Shown: positions 34,696 through 48,052, numbered from the stretch's first letter. The stretch: DNA of 64,000 bases from Streptomyces sp. JB150 (GCF_011193355.1 NZ_CP049780.1:1595582-1659581); one strand, 5' to 3'. Notes: generated from the sequence alone by a model not told the origin. Numbers and translations are program-made.

Positions 34696-34722
34696 GTTCC
34701 GCCGACGAATCGACGGCGGAAC
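34696..34722. terminator. 9-bp perfect hairpin upstream of the pit promoter
   Basis: GTTCCGCCG (34696-34704) pairs with CGGCGGAAC (34714-34722). It sits in the 380-bp gap before the phosphate transporter. It could insulate the promoter from upstream transcription or act as an operator. Apart from this and the PHO box I see nothing else in the gap. Confidence 0.4.
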
Positions 34723-34760
34723 CACGGTCCCCCTTCAGTGACACCGTGACGCCCTTCCCA

Positions 34761-34793
34761 GTTCACCTTTCGTTCACCTGGGTTACCTACGTT
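34761..34793 (+). promoter_or_regulatory. PHO box (PhoP-binding direct repeats)
   Basis: Three 11-bp units are present: GTTCACCTTTC (34761-34771), GTTCACCTGGG (34772-34782) and a weaker TTACCTACGTT (34783-34793). GTTCACC-type 11-bp repeats are the Streptomyces PhoP recognition sequence. A TACGTT -10-like hexamer overlaps the third unit, so the first two units cover the -35 region, the position expected for PhoP control. Confidence 0.85.
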
Positions 34794-34829
34794 CGACCAG
34801 CCAACGACCTCGAACGATTGCCTGGGTAA

Positions 34830-36089
34830 ATGGAAGGCATCTCGCTGATCCTCGCGATTGTGGTGATAACCGCTCTCGCGTTCGATTTCACGAACGGTTT
34901 CCACGACACCGCCAACGCGATGGCCACCACCATCTCGACCGGTGCGCTCAAGCCGAAGATCGCGGTGGCCATGTCCGCCGTCCTCAACCTCGTCGGCGCC
35001 TTCCTCTCGGTGGAAGTCGCCAACACCATCTCCAAGGGCCTGGTCGACGAGAGCGGCATTCGTCCCGAGGTCATCTTCGCGGCACTGGTCGGCGCCATCC
35101 TGTGGAACCTGCTGACCTGGCTGGTGGGACTCCCGTCCTCCTCCTCGCACGCCCTGATGGGCGGCCTCATCGGCGCCACCGTCGCCTCGGCGGGCTTCGG
35201 CGCCGTCCACGGCGACGTCCTCGTCACCAAGGTGCTCATCCCCGCGATCGCCGCCCCGCTGGTGGCCGGCATCGCCGCGATGATCGCGACGCGGCTGACC
35301 TACACGCTCGGCAAGAAGGCCGACGGCCAGGCCTCCGCCAAGGGCTACCGGGCCGGGCAGATCGCCTCCGCGGGCCTGGTCTCCCTCGCCCACGGCACCA
35401 ACGACGCCCAGAAGACCATGGGCATCATCACCCTCGCCCTGGTCGCCGGCGGCACCCTCGCCCCCGACTCCGACCCGCCCATGTGGGTCATCCTCTCCGC
35501 GGGCATCGCCATCGCCCTCGGCACCTACCTCGGCGGCTGGCGCATCATCCGCACCATGGGCAAGGGCCTCACCGACCTCCAGCCGCAGCAGGGCTTCGCC
35601 GCGCAGACCAGCGCCGCGACGGTCATCCTGGCCTCCTCCCACCTCGGCTTCTCCCTCTCCACCACGCACTCGGTCTCCGGTGCGGTGATGGGCGCCGGTC
35701 TCGGCCGCAAGGGCGGTGTGGTCCGCTGGTCCACCGCGACCCGCATGTTCGTCGCCTGGGGTCTGACCCTGCCGGCCGCCGCGCTGGTCGGCGCGCTCGC
35801 CGAGTGGGTGACGAACTTCGGTGACTGGGGCACCGCGCTCGTCGCCGTCTTCCTGGTGACCTCCAGCTTCGCCATCTGGAAGATCTCCCGGCGCGAGATC
35901 GTCGACCACACCAACGTCAACGACGTGGACGACACCGACGAGGCGGAGTCGCCCGGCGTGGTCACCACCGCCATGGCCGCCGTGACCCCGCCGCCCACCG
36001 CGGCCGTGGCCGAGGAGCTGGCCGCCACCATCCCGGCCCCCGCCGGGGCCACCGACCCGGACCCGAAGCCCACCCAGGCCGCGGTCTGA
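34830..36089 (+). CDS. pit: Low-affinity inorganic phosphate transporter (Pit family)
   Basis: This 419-aa PiT-family membrane transporter carries both family signatures, FDFTNGFHDTANAMAT (18-33) and SLAHGTNDAQKTMG, each in one half of the inverted-repeat fold. About ten hydrophobic helices are visible, with a cytoplasmic Ala/Pro-rich C-terminal tail of about 60 residues. It imports metal-phosphate by proton symport. Streptomyces coelicolor has two such genes (pitH1, pitH2), and this one looks like the locus next to the cobalamin genes. A PHO box precedes it; a small membrane protein gene follows after 35 bp. Confidence 0.93.
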   Translation: MEGISLILAIVVITALAFDFTNGFHDTANAMATTISTGALKPKIAVAMSAVLNLVGAFLSVEVANTISKGLVDESGIRPEVIFAALVGAILWNLLTWLVGLPSSSSHALMGGLIGATVASAGFGAVHGDVLVTKVLIPAIAAPLVAGIAAMIATRLTYTLGKKADGQASAKGYRAGQIASAGLVSLAHGTNDAQKTMGIITLALVAGGTLAPDSDPPMWVILSAGIAIALGTYLGGWRIIRTMGKGLTDLQPQQGFAAQTSAATVILASSHLGFSLSTTHSVSGAVMGAGLGRKGGVVRWSTATRMFVAWGLTLPAAALVGALAEWVTNFGDWGTALVAVFLVTSSFAIWKISRREIVDHTNVNDVDDTDEAESPGVVTTAMAAVTPPPTAAVAEELAATIPAPAGATDPDPKPTQAAV

Positions 36090-36124
36090 GCCCCGCGCAC
36101 CCAGGTACGTAAGGAATCAGCAGC

Positions 36125-36346
36125 ATGAAGATCGACTGGGCGGCCCTCGGTTCCGTCTTCGGCGTGAGCCTCGTGGTCACCGTGGCCCTCGTGGCCCTCT
36201 TCACCCTCGGCATCACCGGCCTCTCCCGCCGCGAGCGGGCGGCGGAGCGGGGCGGCACGGCCGCCCTCGCGGTCACCGGCGCGTACGCGTGCTTCGCGGC
36301 GTGCGCGGCGGCGGTGGCGTACGGGATCTACCTGATCGTGGCCTGA
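36125..36346 (+). CDS. Small two-helix membrane protein downstream of pit
   Basis: This 73-aa protein has two hydrophobic helices (about 9-31 and 46-70) joined by a charged loop (SRRERAAERGG). AAGGAA lies about 10 nt upstream of the ATG. It is probably co-transcribed with the Pit transporter and under the same PHO box. It might be a transporter accessory; no characterised homologue comes to mind. Confidence 0.8.
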   Translation: MKIDWAALGSVFGVSLVVTVALVALFTLGITGLSRRERAAERGGTAALAVTGAYACFAACAAAVAYGIYLIVA

Positions 36347-36456
36347 GCCGCCGCGCTCCCGCACACGGCGACACGTACGGCAGCACCAACACGGCACGGC
36401 GACGGGCGGTGCGGGGACGAGGTTCCCCGCACCGCCCATCGCCGTTTCCGGCCCGG

Positions 36457-36944
36457 TCACCCGTCCCCGTCACCCGTCCCTGTTTCCGGTCCCGTCAGGG
36501 GCAGGGCGAGTCCGTGACCGCTCCCGCGTCGCGGAGGATGCGCGGGTTCCTCCGGGGTGTACGAGGTCCAGCGGCGGCACAGGGTGTCGTGCCAGGTACC
36601 GGGGTCCAGGGGGATGGCCGGCCGGGAGTCGGCCTGGTGGACGGTGAGGCGGTCGGCCGTCAGCCGGAGGTCCTCCGGTTCGGCGGTGAAGGGGGTGAAG
36701 TAGGGCTCCTTCGTGTCCCCGGACCGCCACAGGGTGAGTCCGTTGTCGCCCAGGGCCCGGGTCAGCAGGGTTCCGTCGTCCGCCAGCGTCCCCAGCCACA
36801 CGGGTCCGGCCGGCTCGACGGCCGGTGCCGGGCGCTCGCCGGTGTCCACATCCCAGCGCTGGAGCAGTCGTCCAGTTCGGTGACGACCGTGCGTCCTCGT
36901 GGAGCGAACACCATCGCCCCCGCGTCCCCCGCAACCGGCTTCAC
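36457..36944 (-). pseudogene. Fragment of a WD40-repeat protein, frameshifted
   Basis: The minus strand encodes the C-terminal end of a WD40 propeller. One frame gives GAMVFAPRGRTVVTELDD; the continuation LLQRWDVDTGERPAPAVE is in another frame. Adding one base near 36871 joins them into a normal WD40 blade. The rest (TLLTRALGDNGLTLWRSG, then WHDTLCRRWTSYTPEE) matches the conserved C terminus of large nSTAND-WD40 proteins. No start or N-terminal effector part is present. It is a decayed remnant, not a functional gene. Confidence 0.75.
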
Positions 36945-37024
36945 GGAAGGCCACCCGCACGGGGAGGAGCCTGGGGCGGGGACCGGTCATGTGGGGTTCT
37001 GCACACTCCCCCCTCGCAGGTCAA

Positions 37025-37180
37025 CGGCAAGTTGACGGCTGTTCCGGCCCCGTGGTGGACTGCCGGAGCCATGTACGGCGGCAGGAGAGGAAGCCCGGTG
37101 CGAATCCGGCGCGGTCCCGCCACTGTGACCGGGGAGGAACGGCCCCGGGAGCCAGGAACTCTCACCGCCGGTCTCGTCGA
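37025..37180 (+). ncRNA. Cobalamin (AdoCbl) riboswitch
   Basis: The core consensus is plain: GAGAGGAAGCCCGGTGCGAA, then TCCGGCGCGGTCCCGCCACTG (37086-37125 overall) and a distal GGAGCCAGGAACTC (B12-box-like, about 37148-37161). It lies on the same strand and 100 bp upstream of cobD, the first gene of the corrin cluster. A further short hairpin (CAGGG/CCCTG, about 37182-37200) follows and may be the expression platform. Vitamin B12 coenzyme should repress the downstream operon. Outer boundaries are approximate. Confidence 0.92.
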
Positions 37181-37282
37181 ACCAGGGCGTGGACACCCTG
37201 AGTGAGGACATAACGCGATGCTCGGCTGCCGATCGAGGAACTCCAGAAGGCTCCTGCCCGTCCCCGCGGCCGGCTGAGTCCC

Positions 37283-38224
37283 ATGCGTGCCGATCGCGTC
37301 CACGCGTACGGCGCCGCCGCCGGTCTTCTCGGTGATCTGCTCCTCGGCGATCCGCGCCGCGGGCATCCGGTCGCCGCGTTCGGGCGGGCCGCGGCCGCCG
37401 TCGAGCGTGTCCTGTACCGGGACGACCGGGGCCGGGGCGCCCTGCACACCGCGGTGTGCGCCGGTGGCGCCCTCGCCGTCGGGGCTCTGGCCGCCCGTGC
37501 CGTACGGTCCTCCCCCGCCGCCTCCGTCGCGCTGACCTCCGTCGCCACCTGGGCCGTCGTCGGCGGGACGTCGCTCGCGCGCGAGGCCACCGCGATCGGG
37601 CGGGCGCTGGAGGCGGGCGATGTCGAGGCCGCCCGCGCCCGGCTGCCGCATCTGTGCGGGCGCGATCCGCAGGCGCTGGACGCCGACGGCATCGCCCGCG
37701 CGGTCGTCGAGTCGGTCGCCGAGAACACCTCCGACGCCGTCGTGGGCGCCCTGGTGTGGGGTGCCGTCGCGGGCGTGCCCGGACTGCTCGGGTTCCGGGC
37801 CGTCAACACCCTGGACGCCATGGTCGGTCACAAGTCGCCCCGCTACCGGCGCTACGGCTGGGCCTCCGCCCGCCTCGACGACGTCGCCGGGTGGCCGGGG
37901 GCGCGGCTGACCGCCGTGCTCGCCGCGCTGTCGGGTGACGATCCGCGCGGTGCCGTACGCGCGTGGCGGGCCGACGCCCATCGGCATCCGAGCCCCAACG
38001 CCGGGCCCGTGGAGGCCTCGTTCGCGGGGGCGCTCGGGGTGCGGCTGGGCGGCACGTTGTCGTACGGGGGGCGCGTGGAGCACCGGCCGGTGCTGAACGG
38101 ACAGGGGCGCGCCGTCCAGGTCACCGACATCCGGCGGGCCGTACGGCTCTCCCGGCGGGTGAGCTGGCTGGCGCTCGGCGTGTGCGCGGGCGCACGCCTC
38201 ATCGGGAAGGGGCGTAAGCGATGA
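37283..38224 (+). CDS. cobD: Adenosylcobinamide-phosphate synthase (CobD/CbiB)
   Basis: This 313-aa integral membrane protein attaches the aminopropanol (phosphate) arm to adenosylcobyric acid. Family motifs include the N-terminal LLGDPRRGHPVAAFG, VVESVAENTSDAVVGALVWG (141-160), AVNTLDAMVGHKSPRYRRYGWASARLDDV and the C-terminal HPSPNAGPVEASFAGAL. It is the first gene after the riboswitch. The stop overlaps the cobQ start by 4 bp (ATGA). Confidence 0.95.
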   Translation: MRADRVHAYGAAAGLLGDLLLGDPRRGHPVAAFGRAAAAVERVLYRDDRGRGALHTAVCAGGALAVGALAARAVRSSPAASVALTSVATWAVVGGTSLAREATAIGRALEAGDVEAARARLPHLCGRDPQALDADGIARAVVESVAENTSDAVVGALVWGAVAGVPGLLGFRAVNTLDAMVGHKSPRYRRYGWASARLDDVAGWPGARLTAVLAALSGDDPRGAVRAWRADAHRHPSPNAGPVEASFAGALGVRLGGTLSYGGRVEHRPVLNGQGRAVQVTDIRRAVRLSRRVSWLALGVCAGARLIGKGRKR

Positions 38225-39725
38225 ACGGCGGTCTCCTCGTCGCCGGTACCACCTCCGACGCCGGCAAGAGCGTCGTCACGGCCGGGATCTGCCGGTGGCT
38301 GGTGCGGCAGGGGGTCAAGGTCGCGCCGTTCAAGGCGCAGAACATGTCCCTCAACTCCTTCGTCACGCGCGAGGGAGCCGAGATCGGCCGGGCGCAGGCC
38401 ATGCAGGCGCAGGCCTGCCGGGTCGAGCCGACCGCGCTGATGAACCCCGTGCTGCTCAAGCCCGGTGGCGAGCAGAGCAGCCAGGTGGTGCTGCTGGGCA
38501 AGCCGGTGGGCGAGCTGAGCGCGCGCGGCTATCACGGCGGGCGGCAGCAGCAGCTGCTCGGCACGGTGCTGGACTGTCTCGCCGAACTGCGGGGCACGTA
38601 TGACGCGGTGATCTGTGAGGGGGCCGGTTCGCCCGCCGAGATCAATCTGCGGCGGACCGACATCGTCAACATGGGCATCGCGCGGGGTGCCGGGCTGCCC
38701 GTGCTCGTCGTCGGCGACATCGACCGGGGCGGTGTGTTCGCCTCCTTCTTCGGGACCGTCGCCCTGCTGTCGCGCGAGGACCAGGAGCTGGTCGCCGGGT
38801 TCCTCGTCAACAAGTTCCGCGGGGACGTCTCCCTGCTGGAGCCCGGCCTGGACATGCTCCACGGCCTGACCGGGCGGCGGACGTACGGCGTGCTGCCGTT
38901 CCGGCACGGCCTGGGCATCGACGAGGAGGACGGACTGCGCGTCTCGCTGCGCGGCACCGTGCGCGAGTCGAACACCGCGCCGCCGGTCGGCGAGGACGTG
39001 CTGCGGGTCGCCGTGTGCGCGATCCCGCTCATGTCCAACTTCACCGACGTGGACGCGCTCGCCGCCGAACCCGGTGTCGTGGTGCGGTTCGTGGACCGGC
39101 CCGAGGAACTGGCGGACGCGGACCTGGTGGTCGTGCCGGGCACGCGCGGCACCGTGCGCGCCCTGGAGTGGCTGCGCGAGCGCGGGCTGGCGGACGCGCT
39201 GCTGCGCAGAGCGGCCGAGCACCGGCCCGTCCTCGGCATCTGCGGCGGCTTCCAGCTGCTCGGCGAGCACATCGAGGACGACGTCGAGAGCCGCCGCGGC
39301 CACGTCGACGGGCTCGGGATCCTGCCCGTGCGGGTGCGGTTCGCCCGCGAGAAGACCCTCACCCGGCCGAGCGGGGAAGCCCTCGGCGAGCGGGTGGCGG
39401 GCTACGAGATCCACCACGGCGTCGCTGAGATCCTCGGCGGCGAACCCTTCCTGGACGGCTGCCGGGTCGGCCAGACCTGGGGCACCCACTGGCACGGCTC
39501 CCTGGAGTCGGACGGCTTCCGCCGCGCCTTCCTGCGCGAGGTGGCCGCCGCCGCGGGCCGCCGCTTCGTGCCGGCCCCGGACACCTCCTTCGCCGCGCTG
39601 CGCGAGGAACAGCTCGACCGGCTCGGCGACCTGATCGAACAGCACGCGGACACGGACGCGCTGTGGCGGCTCATCGAGTCCGGTGCGCCGCAAGGACTGC
39701 CCTTCATCCCCCCGGGAGCGCCCGC

Positions 39726-39729
<4 letters not shown>
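38221..39729 (+). CDS. cobQ: Cobyric acid synthase (CobQ/CbiP)
   Basis: This 502-aa glutamine-dependent amidotransferase amidates four carboxylates of adenosyl-cobyrinic acid a,c-diamide. The N-terminal P-loop-like GTTSDAGKSVVTAG (8-21) and KPGGEQSSQ segments mark the synthetase domain. The C-terminal class I GATase domain has the catalytic Cys in CGGFQLLG and a late His in GTHWHGSLE. It is coupled to cobD and cobN by 4-bp overlaps. Confidence 0.97.
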
Positions 39730-43384
<3,655 letters not shown>

Positions 43385-43388
<4 letters not shown>

Positions 43389-45373
43389 CCACCCCCTTTC
43401 CTTTCACGGCCGTGGTCGGCCAGGACGATCTGCGGCTCGCGCTGCTGCTGAACGCCGTGTCCCCGGCGGTCGGCGGTGTGCTGGTGCGCGGCGAGAAGGG
43501 CACCGCGAAGAGCACGGCCGTCCGTGCCCTGTCGGCGCTGCTGCCCGAGGTCGCCGTCGTGCCCGGGTGCCGGTTCTCCTGTGACCCGGCCGCCCCGGAC
43601 CCCGGCTGCCCGGACGGGCCGCACGAGCCCGGCGCGGGTACGGCGCGTCCCGCGCGGATGGTCGAACTCCCCGTCGGCGCCTCCGAGGACCGGCTCGTTG
43701 GCGCCCTCGACATCGAGCGGGCGCTCGCGGAGGGCGTGAAGGCGTTCGAGCCGGGCCTGCTCGCCGACGCGCACCGGGGGATCCTGTACGTCGACGAGGT
43801 CAACCTGCTCCACGACCACCTGGTCGACCTGCTGCTGGACGCGGCGGCGATGGGCGCGTCGTACGTGGAGCGCGAGGGCGTGTCCGTGCGGCACGCGGCG
43901 CGCTTCCTGCTCGTCGGCACGATGAACCCGGAGGAGGGCGAGCTGCGTCCGCAGCTGCTCGACCGGTTCGGGCTGACCGTGGAGGTCGCCGCCTCGCGGG
44001 AGCCGGAGCAGCGGGTGGAGGTCGTGCGCCGGCGGCTCGCCTACGAGGACGACCCGGCCGCCTTCGCCGCGCGCTGGGCCGACGAGGAGGCCGCCGTACG
44101 GCAGCGGATCGTCGCGGCGCGTCGGCTGCTGCCGCAGGTGCGGCTCGGCGACGGGGCGCTGCGGCAGATCGCGGCGACCTGCGCGGCGTTCGAGGTGGAC
44201 GGGATGCGCGCCGACATCGTGATGGCGCGCACGGCGACGGCGCTGGCCGCGTGGGCGGGCCGCACGGACGTGCTCGCCGAGGACGTGCGGCAGGCGGCGC
44301 TGCTGGCGCTGCCGCACCGGCGCCGGCGCAATCCCTTCGACGCGCCGGGCCTCGACGAGGACAAGCTGGACCAGACCCTGGAGGAGTTCTCCGGGGAGGA
44401 CGACGAGGATCCCGATCCGGGTCCGGACGGTCCCGGCGGGGGCGGTGGGGAGCCCGCTCCCGACAGCGGCCCGCAGGGCGGTGACACCGCCGCGCGCCCC
44501 GAGGCCGGGGAGGGCGGCGAGCCGCAGCCGTCGGGCGCGGGTGAGCAGTCCGCCGCGCGGGCGGCCGAGCCGTTCCGGACGCGCGTGCTGAGCGTGCCCG
44601 GCATCGGCGAGGGCGCGGCCGGGCGGCGCTCGCGGGCACGGACCGAGCACGGGCGCACGACCGGCGCGCGGCGCCCCCAGGGTGCGCTGACCAAGCTTCA
44701 CCTGGCGGCGACCGTGCGGGCGGCTGCCCCGCATCAGCGGGCGCGCGGCCGGTCGGGGCCGGGCCTGGTGGTCCGCCGGGACGATCTGCGGCAGGCGACC
44801 CGTGAGGGGCGTGAGGGCAACCTCGTGCTGTTCGTGGTCGACGCCTCCGGCTCGATGGCCGCCCGGCAGCGGATGAGCGCCGTGAAGGGTGCCGTGCTGT
44901 CGCTGCTGCTGGACGCCTACCAGCGGCGGGACAAGGTGGGTCTGGTGACGTTCCGCGGCACGTCCGCCGAGGTCGCGCTGCCGCCCACGTCGTCGGTGGA
45001 CGCCGCCGCCGCGCGGCTGGAGTCGCTGCCGACGGGCGGCCGTACGCCGCTCGCGGCGGGGCTGCTGAAGGCGCACGACGTGCTGCGCGTGGAGCGGCTG
45101 CGGGACGCCGCGCGCCGGCCGCTGGTCGTGGTGGTGACGGACGGGCGGGCGACGGGCGGACCGGAGCCGGTGGCGCTGGCCGGGCGGGCCGCGCGGCTGT
45201 TCGCGGCCGAGGGCGTGGCGTCGGTGGTCGTGGACTGCGAGTCGGGGCCGGTGCGGCTGGGGCTCGCGGGGCAGCTCGCCGCCGAGCTGGGCGGTACGGC
45301 GGTGACGCTGGACGAGCTGCGCGCGGACAGCATCGCCGGGCTGGTGAAGGACGTGACGAGGAGGGCCGCGTAA
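43385..45373 (+). CDS. Fused ChlI/ChlD-type chelatase ATPase (VWA) subunit
   Basis: This 662-aa protein combines an AAA+ motor and a VWA domain. The AAA+ part (1-340) has Walker [10 protein letters not shown] and a Walker B-like ILYVDEVN. After an acidic, Gly/Pro-rich linker (about 335-400), the VWA domain carries the MIDAS motif VVDASGSM, then TFRGTSAEV and VTDGRATGG. It probably replaces CobS plus CobT as the motor for CobN, as inferred from the adjacent, GTGA-overlapping position. Relatives are also called magnesium chelatase subunit D. Confidence 0.93.
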
Positions 45374-45972
45374 TGCCGCAGGGACAGCCGAGTGTCATTC
45401 CCGACGACGGTCTGACGACCCGTCAGCGGCGCAACCGGCCGCTGGTGGTCGTGCACACCGGGGTCGGCAAGGGCAAGTCGACGGCCGCCTTCGGGCTGGC
45501 GCTGCGCGCCTGGAACCAGGGGTGGCCGATCGGGGTGTTCCAGTTCGTCAAGTCGGCGAAGTGGAAGGTCGGCGAGGAGCGGGCGCTGCGCGTGCTCGGC
45601 GACTCCGGCGAGGGCGGGACCGTCGCCTGGCACAAGATGGGCGAGGGCTGGTCCTGGGTGCAGCGCGACGCGCAGATGGACAACGAGGAGAAGGCCCGCG
45701 AGGGCTGGGAGCAGGTCAAGCGGGACCTGGCGAACGAGACATACAGGCTGTACGTGCTCGACGAGTTCGCGTACCCGATGCACTGGGGCTGGGTGGACAC
45801 CGACGAGGTCGTGCAGGTGCTGCGGGACCGCCCCGGCACCCAGCACGTCGTCATCACCGGGCGCAACGCCCCGCAGGAGCTGGTCGACTTCGCCGATCTC
45901 GTGACCGACATGTCCAAGGTGAAGCACCCCATGGACGTCGGGCAGAAGGGGCAGAGGGGCATCGAGTGGTGA
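45373..45972 (+). CDS. cobO: Cob(I)yrinic acid a,c-diamide adenosyltransferase (CobO/BtuR type)
   Basis: This 199-aa P-loop protein transfers the 5'-deoxyadenosyl group of ATP to Co(I). The Walker A is GVGKGKSTAAFG (31-42), with the family signature GEGWSWVQRD and the DEFAYPMHWGWV stretch. The ATG shares one base with the preceding TAA (TAATG), so translation is coupled. It acts after CobB and cobalt insertion and before CobQ. Confidence 0.97.
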   Translation: MPQGQPSVIPDDGLTTRQRRNRPLVVVHTGVGKGKSTAAFGLALRAWNQGWPIGVFQFVKSAKWKVGEERALRVLGDSGEGGTVAWHKMGEGWSWVQRDAQMDNEEKAREGWEQVKRDLANETYRLYVLDEFAYPMHWGWVDTDEVVQVLRDRPGTQHVVITGRNAPQELVDFADLVTDMSKVKHPMDVGQKGQRGIEW

Positions 45973-47324
45973 ACCCCTCCTCGTCCGTCCCCCGGCTGGT
46001 GGTCGCCGCGCCCTCGTCGGGGAGCGGCAAGACCACCGTCGCCACGGGGCTGATGGCCGCGTTCGCCGCGCGGGGGCTCGCCGTGTCCCCGCACAAGGTC
46101 GGGCCGGACTACATCGACCCCGGCTACCACGCGCTCGCGACCGGGCGGGTGGGGCGCAACCTCGACGCGTACCTGTGCGGTCCTGAGCTGATCGGGCCGC
46201 TGTTCGCGCACGGCGCGCGCGGCTGCGACCTCGCGGTCGTCGAGGGCGTGATGGGGCTGTACGACGGGGCGGCCGGGGAGGGCGAGCTGGCGTCCACCGC
46301 GCAGGTGGCGAAGCTGCTGCGGGCGCCGGTGGTGCTGGTGGTGGACGCCTCGTCGCAGTCGCGGTCGGTGGCCGCGCTGGTGCACGGCTTCGCGTCCTGG
46401 GATCCCGAGGTGCGGATCGGGGGCGTGATCCTCAACAAGGTCGGCTCGAACCGGCACGAGGCGCTGCTGCGGGAGGCGCTGGACGCGTCCGGGGTGCCCG
46501 TGCTGGGGGTGCTGCGGCGGGCGCCGCAGGTGGACACGCCGTCGCGGCACCTGGGTCTGGTGCCGGTCGCCGAGCGGCGTACGGCCGCGGTGGAGGCCGT
46601 GGCGGCGATGGCCGCGCAGGTCGAGGCGGGGTGCGATCTTCAGGCGCTGGCGGGGCTGGCGCGCAGTGCGGGCGCGTTGTCGTGCGAGGAGTGGGAACCG
46701 CCGGTGATCCCCGGCCGGACCCGCCCCGTGGTCGCGGTCGCCGGCGGTGCGGCGTTCACGTTCTCCTACGCCGAGCACGCCGAGCTGCTGAGCGCCGCCG
46801 GGGCCGAGGTGGTGCCGTTCGACCCGCTGCGGGACGAGGCGCTGCCGGAGGGCACGGCGGGGCTGGTGATCGGCGGCGGGTTCCCCGAGGTGTACGCCGG
46901 TGAGCTGGCCGCCAACGAGCCGCTGCGCGAGGCGGTCGGCGCGCTGGCGCGCTCGGGCGCGCCGGTGGCCGCCGAGTGCGCGGGGCTGCTGTATCTGTGC
47001 CGGGAGCTGGACGGGCAGCCGATGTGCGGGGTGCTGGACGCCTCCGCGCGGATGAGCGAGCGGCTGACGCTGGGCTACCGGGACGCGGTGGCCGTCGGCG
47101 ACAGTGTGCTGGCGGCGGCCGGGACCAGGATGCGGGGGCACGAGTTCCACCGCACGGTCGTCGAGCCCGGCGCGGGGGCCGCCCCGGCGTGGGGGGTGCG
47201 GGCGCCCGTGCGGCGCGTCGAAGGTTTCGTACAGCGCGGTGTGCACGCGAGTTATCTGCACACGCACTGGGCGTCCGAGCCCGGTGTCGCCCGTCGGTTC
47301 GTGGAGAGGTGCCGGACGTCATGA
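45969..47324 (+). CDS. cobB: Cobyrinate a,c-diamide synthase (CobB/CbiA)
   Basis: This 451-aa glutamine amidotransferase amidates the a and c side chains. The N-terminal P-loop APSSGSGKTTVATG is near 12-25, followed by KVGPDYIDPGYH and EGVMGLYDG. The C-terminal GATase domain contains GGGFPEVYAGELAAN and the catalytic Cys in AAECAGLLYL. The GTG start overlaps the cobO stop by 4 bp. Hydrogenobyrinate or cobyrinate could be the substrate depending on when cobalt enters. Confidence 0.96.
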   Translation: MNPSSSVPRLVVAAPSSGSGKTTVATGLMAAFAARGLAVSPHKVGPDYIDPGYHALATGRVGRNLDAYLCGPELIGPLFAHGARGCDLAVVEGVMGLYDGAAGEGELASTAQVAKLLRAPVVLVVDASSQSRSVAALVHGFASWDPEVRIGGVILNKVGSNRHEALLREALDASGVPVLGVLRRAPQVDTPSRHLGLVPVAERRTAAVEAVAAMAAQVEAGCDLQALAGLARSAGALSCEEWEPPVIPGRTRPVVAVAGGAAFTFSYAEHAELLSAAGAEVVPFDPLRDEALPEGTAGLVIGGGFPEVYAGELAANEPLREAVGALARSGAPVAAECAGLLYLCRELDGQPMCGVLDASARMSERLTLGYRDAVAVGDSVLAAAGTRMRGHEFHRTVVEPGAGAAPAWGVRAPVRRVEGFVQRGVHASYLHTHWASEPGVARRFVERCRTS

Positions 47325-48052
47325 GCAGCAGGCTGGTCGGGGTCGGGGTCGGTCCGGGCGACCCGGAGCTGGTGACCGTGAAGGGCGTGAACGCGCTGCG
47401 CGCCGCCGAGGTCGTGGTGGTGCCCGTGATGGACACCGGCGAGCGCGGGCGCGCGGAGGCGACCGTGCTGCACTACGTGCCCGAGGACAAGGTCGTCCGG
47501 GTGGTGTTCGCGCTGAACGAGCGGACCGACCGGGGGCGGCGCGAGGCGGCCTGGGACGCGGCCGGCGAGCGGGTCGCGGAACTGCTGCGGGCGCGGGGCG
47601 CGGTGGCGTTCGCGACCATCGGGGACCCGAACGTGTACTCGACGTTCACGTATCTCGCGCAGACCGTGGCCGCGCTGGTGCCGGGCACGGTGGTCGAGAC
47701 GGTGCCCGGGATCACCGCCATGCAGGACCTCGCGGCGCGCTCGGGTGCCGTGCTGACGGAGGGCACCGAGCCGCTGACGCTGGTGCCGGTGACGGCGGGC
47801 GCGGCCGTGCTGAAGGACGCGCTGAACGGGCCGGGGACGGTCGTGGCGTACAAGTTCGGGCGGCAGGCCGCCGAGGTCGCCGAGGCGCTGCGCGAGAGCG
47901 GGCGGCTCCAGGGCGCCGTGTGGGGGTCGGCGCTGGGGCTGCCGGAGGAGTCGATCCGGCCGGCCGCCGAGCTGGACGGGGCGCCGCTGCCGTATCTGTC
48001 GACGCTGATCGCGCCCGCGCCGCGGGACGGCGGACGGGGCGGGAAACTGTGA
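47321..48052 (+). CDS. cobI: Precorrin-2 C20-methyltransferase (CobI/CbiL)
   Basis: This 243-aa SAM-dependent methyltransferase of the tetrapyrrole methylase family methylates C-20 of (cobalt-)precorrin-2. The N-terminal GVGVGPGDPELVTVKG motif, TIGDPNVYSTF and the central VPGITAMQDLAAR are diagnostic. It overlaps the cobB stop by 4 bp and is the last gene of the first cob block; the oppositely oriented ZIP gene follows after 20 bp. Confidence 0.96.
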   Translation: MSSRLVGVGVGPGDPELVTVKGVNALRAAEVVVVPVMDTGERGRAEATVLHYVPEDKVVRVVFALNERTDRGRREAAWDAAGERVAELLRARGAVAFATIGDPNVYSTFTYLAQTVAALVPGTVVETVPGITAMQDLAARSGAVLTEGTEPLTLVPVTAGAAVLKDALNGPGTVVAYKFGRQAAEVAEALRESGRLQGAVWGSALGLPEESIRPAAELDGAPLPYLSTLIAPAPRDGGRGGKL

